Source: Ligustrum vulgare
Lineage: Eukaryota > Streptophyta > Magnoliopsida > Lamiales > Oleaceae
Assembly (NCBI GenBank): GCA_963555705.1
Contig: OY743181.1
Coordinates: forward strand, 29,206,513 to 29,270,512
Length of the DNA: 64,000 nucleotides
Reading direction: 5' to 3'
The notes beneath the pieces are model-generated. The model was not told where the DNA came from. It saw nothing but the letters and a program-made list of their open reading frames with translations, and made no database searches. Every line of letters begins with the position of its first letter. Within the stretch, counting starts at the first letter, position 1. Positions 56,945 through 64,000 of the stretch are shown here, in pieces. The translations under genes and the position numbers were made by a program.

Positions 56945-57421
56945 AAGATTTACCGAGCTTGACTTGAAAGATTGAGGCTGCTGATGGATTAAGGTATCTC
57001 AGAAGATGTTCGTTGGTTGATCAAAGCAAATGTTCGATTATCTGGTGAATTACCAGATTCATTTTTTAAGTACATGCCTGGTTTAGATAAGAGTACTTTT
57101 GCAAAGAAGCGAAGAGCAAAAATATTGAAAGGTTGTTGGAAATGTGCTCGATGGACATGTGATACCCGTTGTAAATTAGTAGGATATTCATCCAAAAATC
57201 AAGATGATAAAATAGATTTCATTAAGGGTGGACTGAATAAGGAATCTTTGGATGATATTCGACTGACTCTTGAGACGCACCCTTGTTGGTATGTGCAGCT
57301 ACTATCTTTATGGGCTCAATTCAACAATGAGAAAGATCGTTATAGTCTCAACAATATAATATCAAAAGATCATGTTTTCCAATCTGTTATAAACAATAAA
57401 GTTTTGGCTATTCAACATTGA
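56945..57421 (+). pseudogene. Protein-like block inside element 5, family not recognised
   Basis: An open stretch in one frame from 56991 to the TGA at 57419 encodes about 142 residues, starting GISEDVRWLIKANVRLSGEL. It has a Lys/Arg-rich segment followed by a Cys-rich one (KKRRAKILKGCWKCARW; DTRCKLVGYSS), then TLETHPCWYVQLLSLWAQF. In the same frame upstream, past two stops (near 56958 and 56988), the text ERLRLLMD seems to belong to it. The codon texture differs from the AT-rich surroundings. It lies on the opposite strand to the element and 390 bp from the LOG-like copy, so it may also be a captured host sequence. I do not know the family. Confidence 0.45.
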
Positions 57422-57759
57422 TCCAAGGTAAAACAGTATAGTGTATATACCATATATATTTTAACAAAGTATTTTATATTTTCATTTTTCGCGTATTAAC
57501 AAACTGTCACTAAGAGACCACCGAAAGAGTGTCCATTATGGAGCATTAAATATGCTGTCAGGGATATGATCAAAAGTGGTGTCATTTAGTCAAAAGTAAA
57601 TAGTAACTTCTTCAAAAAATGAGCAGTAAATAGTGAATATATTTTAGTTTAAAAGGCCAAATAATTTCGCATTTAATGCATCCAAAAATAACATTTTCTT
57701 GTAAGTCTTCCTTCCTTATATTCTTAAAAGATTGAAGGATCAAAACTTCGATAGATCAA

Positions 57760-58323
57760 AACTATCTATGTATTTTGTGGATAAAATATCAGGAAAGGCT
57801 TTAAATATATGGAAGCATCAATGCTTATAGGGAAGAAGTTGGGAGAGAGAGGTATTGATTTAGTGTATGGAGGGGTTAGCAGTGGATTGATGGATTATGT
57901 TTCTCAATCTGCTCAAACAGAGAAAGCGAGAGTGATAGGTGTTATACATGTTCATTTAGCTGATATTACAGGTAAAACACGAGGGCATGAAGTACATACA
58001 TTATCTATCCATGAACGCATAACTTACATGTTATATGGTTATGATGCCTTCATTGCCATGCCTGGAGGTTTAGTTACTTCAAATGAAATTTTTAATATTA
58101 ACTCATGGGCTAAGATGGGTCTCCATAATAAGCCTATTGGGCTTTTAAATGTTAAAAACTTTTTTGATGGTTTATTAACATTTCTTGATTATGCTGTGGA
58201 ACAAGGATTTATCTCTTAATTTTCTAAGAGGATCCTTATTTCTGCTCCCACTATAGATGAACTGCTGGAAAAGTTACAATCATATATTTCAATACAAGAT
58301 CCAGCAGAAGTTAAGATAGATTG
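57760..58323 (+). pseudogene. LOG-like cytokinin riboside 5'-monophosphate phosphoribohydrolase pseudogene, intronless
   Basis: LOG enzymes release active cytokinin bases from their nucleotides in the cytosol and nucleus. The family text is readable in one frame: FCG near 57773, then a stop at 57779, then LGERGIDLVYGGVSSGLMDYV near 57838 (nucleotide-binding loop), ARVIGVIHVHL, HERITYMLYGYDAFIAMPGG near 58010, INSWAKMGLHNKPIGLLNV near 58097 and YAVEQGFIS at the stop at 58217. After that stop, ILISAPTIDELLEKLQSYI matches the LOG C-terminus and ends at 58321. The ATG at 57809 is internal. The P-G-G-x-G-T-x-x-E signature reads PGGLVTSNE, losing the second Gly context, and the ERK context reads ERI, so activity is not expected. 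No introns interrupt it, although plant LOG genes have several, pointing to an RNA-derived copy. Confidence 0.85.
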
Positions 58324-58364
58324 ATCGCAAGGAAGGGGAATCAAGCGAAAATAGAGTCCAGTTA

Positions 58365-58560
58365 ATGTAAATTTAACCTTGTGAACCTCTAAAATATTGT
58401 GGGTGGTAGAGTGCAGAGTATTATTACTCTTGAGACACACCTCTAATATTTAGAATTTTATAAATATTTAAAGTTAATCTTGTGAACCTCAAAAAGATTA
58501 TGAATGGTAGAATACAGAGTATTCTTACTCTTGAGACACGCCTCTACTTTTGAGGATTAT
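58365..58560 (+). repeat. Tandem duplication of about 120 bp downstream of the LOG-like copy
   Basis: The block CTTGTGAACCTC...GGTAGAGTGCAGAGTATT...CTCTTGAGACACACCTCTA is repeated once with changes (about 58378-58445 and 58480-58546). Confidence 0.7.
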
Positions 58561-60207
58561 AAATGTTTCCCACTTTTGTGTTTTGCATGTATCTCTTTTC
58601 TTGATATGTTTCAGTATGACTCTTTTGTGCTTCTTCAGGAGAAATAATAATATCATTTCAATATGTTTAGATGATGATCTTTACTTCTTCTGGAGTAAAT
58701 ATGTACTTCTTCTGAAGTACATAAGTGTTTGTGCAAGAATTTTTCCAGATATTTATCAAATCTGTTTATTTCAATCATATAATATTTATCTTATAATACT
58801 GATAAGATTATTTTCACATTAGCCATGTCTATGCTATCATGTGATATTATCTTATCATACATCAACATTTTCTTATTGGATAATTCATTTTCATCTGTCC
58901 TTTCAATACAGATATTGGTAACTTCTGGTACCGTTTGATAAAATATTTTCATCAAAATTCAACAACCTTTTGGTAATGGTAACTTCTAGTACCAATATTA
59001 TCTAACTTTTGATAATGATAATTTCTAGTACCATTTGTTGAAATATGAAATAACAATAATAATATATCAAATTTATATGAGCAGAAATATTTAAAACTAG
59101 TAGAACATCCATATTGGTGGTAACGTAATATGTATATTTAAAACTGATAAAATCAATCATATATGTTGTAACATAATATAATTTAAAACTAGTAGAACCA
59201 ACCTTATAGGTGATGTCAACATAATGAAGTAATTACCTTTCATAAGTGAGCAAGTCATATCTCCAAATCCGGTCAAACTATTCATAATAATCCAGTCTGT
59301 TACGATAATGAGTCATATTTAGTCCATAACTTAATACATCATGACATAATAACAATTTTATTATTTGTACCTTATCTTATTGATCACATAGTAGTGTTAA
59401 ATGATTGAGAATATATATCCTGTTAGCACTTATTATCAGATCAATAATCATGATTGATCAAATACGTTAAATTAGGATTAATATACTTTAACGTATTATC
59501 AAGGGTAAAATCTTCCATATTTTAATATATTGATATATGAATAAATCAAAACCATCAATAGGTTTGAAATTTAATTTAGAACAAACTTACGTTTGGTCTG
59601 AAGTTCAAAATCCCATCGAAAATGCTCCAAAAATAGTTTTTAAGAAACCGCCACGTTCTACCACCGAAAAATGTCCAAAACTACATCAAACAGAAAAATA
59701 AGACTGTAGAAAATTCCAAAATGTTGAGACGAACAAACTTTCTTTTGACACCGTCGCCGGAAACATCCTCACGCGTTGTCGACGTCAACGCATGGTACTT
59801 ACGCGCCTCCACGCCGGTGACTCTGCCGTCTACACGCGCCAGTGACGGAGAAGCGTCTCGCCGCTGTGATTCCAGATCTGGCCTCCGATTGTTGATTGGA
59901 TGTATAGTTTAGCGTAGATCTACGTTGAGAGTTTCGGATTATACAATTTCTCCAATTTTTCTTATCGCTCAACATCGAGACCATGTTTCTTTCCTCTTAT
60001 AGAACTTTTTGGATCATACAGTGGTGTAAAGTTTCCATCTTTCTTGAAATTTTCAGATCTACAATATATTAGTTATTTTCTAAAGCCAAAAATATTTGAT
60101 TTGAGAAAGGAAAACGTTGATTAATAATAATCAGGTTTTTGATACAGGATTTCATCATTTAGATGCAACTGTAAAGCATACTCCCGTCTTATTATTCAAT
60201 GGGCTAA
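58561..60207. other. 5' interior of element 5 (minus-strand leader), no gene
   Basis: Mostly AT-rich. One GC-richer block at 59745-59885 with many CpG (for example GACACCGTCGCCGG, CGACGTCAACGC) stands out from its surroundings. It lies about 350 bp from the primer site, where a leader or gag start would be expected, but no protein motif is recognised. Confidence 0.4.
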
Positions 60208-60224
60208 AACTCGCGCTGATAACG
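60208..60224 (-). other. Primer-binding-site-like sequence of element 5
   Basis: The minus strand reads CGTTATCAGCGCGAG directly after the 5' LTR end. Position and context support the role; the tRNA is not identified with certainty. Confidence 0.6.
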
Positions 60225-60423
60225 TGTTGTAAAACTATCAAAACTAGAACAAGAAATAAATAGAAATGGAGAGAACATGAGAGTAATGCTTCTCATTAGG
60301 TGTATCTATGAATGAAATATAAACCCTTATTTATAGGGGTGGATAATGGAACAATCGTAATAATGTAAAATTTACAAGATATAATGGTAATTCGTCATTC
60401 ACATAAAATATATTATTTATATT
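60225..60423 (-). mobile_element. 5' LTR of element 5
   Basis: The plus-strand text starts TGTTGTAAAACTATC. A minus-strand TATA box lies at 60336-60324. It is similar to the left LTR apart from scattered differences. Confidence 0.75.
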
Positions 60424-60746
60424 CAACCCTTTTTCAGGCATTCCTGTGGAGTGTCTTTCTAAAATAGAATAATGTTGATGTGTGAGTATGCTAAATTTTT
60501 GTAAGAAAGTTTGCTACTACATTTTACTAGTAGCCAATTGCAAAATTGTCTCGTGTTAAAGAAGGCACTTCTGGCCCAAGAGAATTACCTTTCTAGTGTG
60601 TCATGACGAATATAACCATTAGCCCTGTTTGATTTCAATTAAAATCTCATTTTAATGTATCAAGCCATGCTTCTCATTTCTTTCCTATTTTTTTTTTTTT
60701 TTTTTAAAGTTCGATATCCATTTTTATACTCTTATTAAGTAGACAA
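60424..60746. other. Unassigned spacer
   Basis: It includes poly(T) at 60689-60705. No gene seen. Confidence 0.4.
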
Positions 60747-60951
60747 GAGCATGTTTGGCAAAATTTAAAAACAGTTAAATTTAGTTTTAAATAATTGAGA
60801 CTTGGAAGTAGAAGAAGTTATTTTATTCTAAAAGTATCTACTTTGAAAAAAATTAACTGACGTATCTCAAAATATGTTTGTTAAAAAAGATTATTTATTT
60901 GAATACATATTTACTTATAAGTGAACTTTTAAGCTTAGCCAAACATGTCTC
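60747..60951. mobile_element. MITE-like element, 205 bp
   Basis: Left GAGCATGTTTGGCAAA and, reverse complemented right, GAGACATGTTTGGCTAA form terminal inverted repeats around an AT-rich interior. Confidence 0.6.
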
Positions 60952-61086
60952 ATAGTTGGCATTGGCTTTGTTAATCTTCTCGTTGGAAAATAAAAATATT
61001 GGTTGTATATGACTATTGTGATAAGATTAACTAAATTGTTATAATAAGGTTCATCACAATAGGTTTGTGCTAATATGACATGCAAG

Positions 61087-61740
61087 GACGAAGCTAGAGG
61101 GGGTGGGAATGGCGACTGTCCCATCAACATTTTTCACCGATCCATTACTCTAAGTCAATTGTAGTTTTTTTTAGTTTTCGCCCACCCAAAATTTTTCATT
61201 TGCCCCTACAACATTGTTTTCTTTTAATTTTTTCAATGGGCAAATAGTATCCCAATAACATAAACTCTAAAGCCCAGTAAGGCAATAACTTAAAAGCCTA
61301 AGAGTATTGTTGATAATTTTTCATTTGTAGTTTGCCCCTACATCATTTAGTTCCATGCTTGTGCATACTAAAAAGAAGATTGTTGATATTTTTTCATTAA
61401 ATTCTCTTATTGACGAGTTTGAAGAGATGAGGAAAATGAAGGACATTTAAAATACTCAAGCTATCTCTACCATTTGTCATATAGATATGGAGTTTGCTTA
61501 TCTTTTTTACTCCCATCTATTGTTTCATATTTGTTTTCAATTTATATAGTATTAAACACATAGATGGACAGCTTATTTTGTTATGGAAATCTAGCTTACC
61601 TATTTTGATACTCGAAATTTTTAATTTCAATTCTCTTGGTTAACAAAAAATGGGGGACGGAGCACCCAAACCCCGCGAGGGGAGCCTCCCTCTCCCTCCA
61701 CTTCCCATATTTTTCGACCCATGTGAGTCCTAGCTCTGTC
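61087..61740. mobile_element. Degenerate DNA-element relic
   Basis: GACGAAGCTAGAGG at the left and, reverse complemented, GACAGAGCTAGGAC at the right are similar. GCCCCTACA occurs twice (61203, 61332). Plant elements with GAAGCTAG-type ends are common, but I see no transposase motif, so the class is open. Confidence 0.35.
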
Positions 61741-63760
61741 TTTGATGGCGTCGATTATTTTCATAGACCAAAATGGAAGAAAATGGAGGGAGAGAGGGAG
61801 AGAGAGTCTACTTGATGGAATGATTCGAACACCACCATCACTCTTGATGGGCTGGCACATGGAGGCAAAAATGCTTTTTATGATGTACAAAAGAAGCCAA
61901 AAATGCTTTATAGCACAAAAGAAGTATTTTTTTTAACGCAATTATTTTAATTTATATATAACACAATTTTTTTATACTACTTTTAACCATACAATTTTGT
62001 ATTCACTTTTTAATTTTATATTTTACTGAAAAACTATAAATTAATTTATTTATTTATTTATTATAAAGCCTAATAATTCTAGCTTTAGAAAGAGGAACCA
62101 TCCATCTGCAACTATGAGGGCAGAGATTACAAGATCCGGTCACAGTTGAATCACAAGAATTATATTCGTAGAAGATGCTTTTTGAGGCCATCGAAATTGA
62201 AGAGAAATTAACGACGATTTGAAATTCAATTGGTGAGCCCCCAAAAAAATTGGTGGGCTTCCAAAAATTGACGGGCAAGCCCACCAAATGTAGGGCAGAC
62301 TCGCTCGCCTAAAAGGTGTGTTCAGTAAGTGGGTGTCGGCACGACCCGCCTTCTCTATACGATCATTAACGAGTCGCCAAAGCACCCCCGACAGGACGGA
62401 TTAAGCTGTAAGTAGCAACGCATGTGAATTATATAGAGACGCCTTTGCTATCCCAAACTCATCATTCTCCGATGTGGGACTAATTTTAAACTCTACTGCT
62501 GCTATGATGTCAGATTTTATTTATTCCACTCTACTCTTACTTTTGCCTTTTTGATTTGGTGGGCAATAAAGCCCATCTTCCTCCCGTTTTGTGTACACAA
62601 ATTATTTTAGTCCAACAGGTCAATTTAATTTTATATAATACCAATTTTCCTTCTTTCCGTTACAAATTCAATACATAAATTACAAAATTAAAATATATAA
62701 GTGCAATAATTAACTGATCGAATTGCTTGAAATTGAATTGGGCTTAAACATTTTTATCAAATTCTAAAAAGGAAAAGTTTAAACAAATTTTAAACTTCTA
62801 ATTGACCTCGACTTGTACACTTACAATTAATTACACAAGATCGTTCAAAAGGGATGCGCACCTTCTTTTTTCTATCAAATTTTACCGAGTTATCTAAAAA
62901 CAATATTTTTTATTACTTTACCAAAAAAATGAGATTCTTGCTGAATTCAAGTTTGCTGCTCCAACTATTTTCAGAAATTCAAGAACTCAATCATATGGAT
63001 ATATAAAATAGAGGATTTCCATGCTAAAACTAGCATGTTGATTGGGGACAATACAACAAGATTGTGTAGAAAGAGCTTTCGGACCTTTTGTTCAGGCTCC
63101 AAGCATTGACGCTTACTTAAGGTCGCATGCTCTTTAACTTCCCTTTAGGTGAGTGATCTATGCTGGTATTCAATCCATGCTCCTCTACCATTTTTATTTA
63201 AAGAGGATGGAAAATTAGCCCTTTTGTAATGCTTTAACGAAAAAAATAGATGGTAGAGCTTTTGCACAAAGAAAGGTTGTCAAGGGCCAAATGCTAAAAT
63301 TGAAACTATAGGGACAATTTGCATAATGAAAGCAAATAATATGGACGTTTTGCACCAATTACTCATATTTAACGGAAGAAATAACGGAATGAGGTGGAAA
63401 TGACCCAACTTCACAAGAATATGTTTAAATAAGGATGTAAATGTCAAACTTAAAATGATAATGATGATTTACATAATAATGAGTACAAACAATATGAATG
63501 TTTTATGCAATTTACCCATTTAAAATTAAAATAAAATTCACAGGCACAGTTAAAAAAAAAATGGTTTGGTGATTCTACTGAGATTTTATTAAAAGTTTAG
63601 TGACTGCTAGTGAAATTTATCATTTTATCCCATGTCCAGGAAATAAGTTTTCTTTTTTCCATTTTTTTGTTATCTTTATCTCGTGTAAACTACATTGCAC
63701 GGACATTGTGCATAGTTGGTACATACCGCGTTGTTCCAAGTTCGAACAAAATCTTATTAG
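61741..63760. other. Unassigned sequence with a strong hairpin and a promoter-like stretch
   Basis: TTGGTGGGCTT at 62250 pairs with AAGCCCACCAA at 62277 (11-bp stem, 16-base loop). On the minus strand, GTCCCACATCGGAG near 62482 is followed by CTATATAATTC near 62435, wording often seen in plant LTR promoters, but no LTR termini are found. No gene seen elsewhere. Confidence 0.35.
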
Positions 63761-64000
63761 TAGGGATGGACAAAATAATTGAATCAGATCAGACCAAACT
63801 AGAATTAAATTAAATCAAGCGGTTTGGTTCGGTTCTACATAAAAAAATAATAATAATGATGGTTTGGTTCTTAGAATCAAGAACCATTTGATTTCGATTC
63901 TGATTCTCTTTTCAGAACTAGAACCAAGAACCAAACTCAATTTTTATATATATATATTTTACAAATTAGTGGATATTCATCTCACCGAAAAATTCAAATC
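63761..64000. mobile_element. Left end of a hAT-like element running out of the window
   Basis: TAGGGATGGACAAAATAATTG resembles the hAT terminus at 36016. It is followed by GGTTTGGTTC and GAACCAAG words that could pair. The right end and TSD are outside. Confidence 0.4.

Larger units (their letters stand above)
54329..60423 (-). mobile_element. LTR retroelement with captured sequences (element 5), minus strand, 6.1 kb
   Basis: Similar ~200-bp LTRs lie at 54329-54530 and 60225-60423. On the minus strand, the right one (5' LTR) ends TTTTACAACA and is followed by CGTTATCAGCGCGAG, a primer-site-like sequence. The left one (3' LTR) is preceded by TTCAAGGGGCAATAT, a polypurine tract. A TATA box (CTATAAATAAGGG) is present in both. 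The 5.7-kb interior shows no gag, RT or integrase. It holds a LOG-like pseudogene and another protein-like block on the plus strand. The outermost bases and TSD are uncertain. Confidence 0.7.

Noticed and set aside
57809..58217. A functional LOG gene starting at 57809
   Set aside because: The start is internal to the family alignment, upstream text has a stop, the PGGxGT signature is changed, and the C-terminal end lies past another stop.
62250..62287. A microRNA or terminator hairpin
   Set aside because: The 11-bp stem is too short for a microRNA precursor, and factor-independent bacterial-type terminators do not apply to plant nuclear DNA.

Overview
This is a piece of nuclear DNA from a flowering plant, probably a large-genome eudicot. 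Most of it is transposable elements nested in one another. I see no intact host gene, tRNA gene or rRNA gene. The plant assignment rests on families that are all plant-type: Athila-like and Tat-like Ty3/gypsy elements, Ty1/copia elements, a FAR1/FHY3-like gene, an Ac-type hAT transposon, a LINE, a DUF4283 protein and a LOG-like (cytokinin-activating enzyme) sequence. I cannot name the species. Nearly every coding relic carries stop codons and frameshifts.

Layout, left to right. 1-2463: the 5' end of a Tat-like gypsy element on the minus strand (LTR, primer site, leader with tandem arrays). 3147-3850: small MITE-like elements. 4842-6388: a broken FAR1-like gene. 6396-8389: two LTRs of one gypsy family facing each other, forming a large inverted repeat. 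8390-20429: an Athila-like element with degenerate gag-pol and a third ORF; its 5' LTR lacks its beginning. 20469-26498: a 6.0 kb Athila-like element with both LTRs but no gag-pol.

27346-39800 appears to be one old non-LTR element (DUF4283 protein, poly(A) end) opened by later insertions. These are a TRIM-like mini-retrotransposon (28135-31674, itself split by a solo LTR with a perfect TSD), an inverted pair of tRNA-related SINE-like units plus a long LTR (32561-35673), and a hAT transposon with a perfect 8-bp TSD (36016-38953). 41567-42241 is a repeat also found at 26708, and 42580-43960 is a diverged Athila-like LTR. 44377-46416 is a small copia derivative with TA...TA termini and a perfect TSD. 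48725-54203 is a minus-strand LINE relic carrying a SINE and a non-autonomous LTR element. 54329-60423 is a minus-strand LTR element without recognisable gag-pol that holds a dead, intronless LOG-like copy. The rest holds MITEs and a hAT-like end at the window edge.

The most interesting signals are RNA- or DNA-structure signals inside the elements. Short hairpins with a GGA-containing loop sit just upstream of polypurine tracts in three LTR families, with compensatory base changes between two of them. Repeated CpG-rich palindromes occupy similar LTR positions in families that do not share the palindrome sequence.

All coordinates and repeat matches were read by eye. Element boundaries rest on TG/CA termini, primer sites, polypurine tracts and target duplications where stated.
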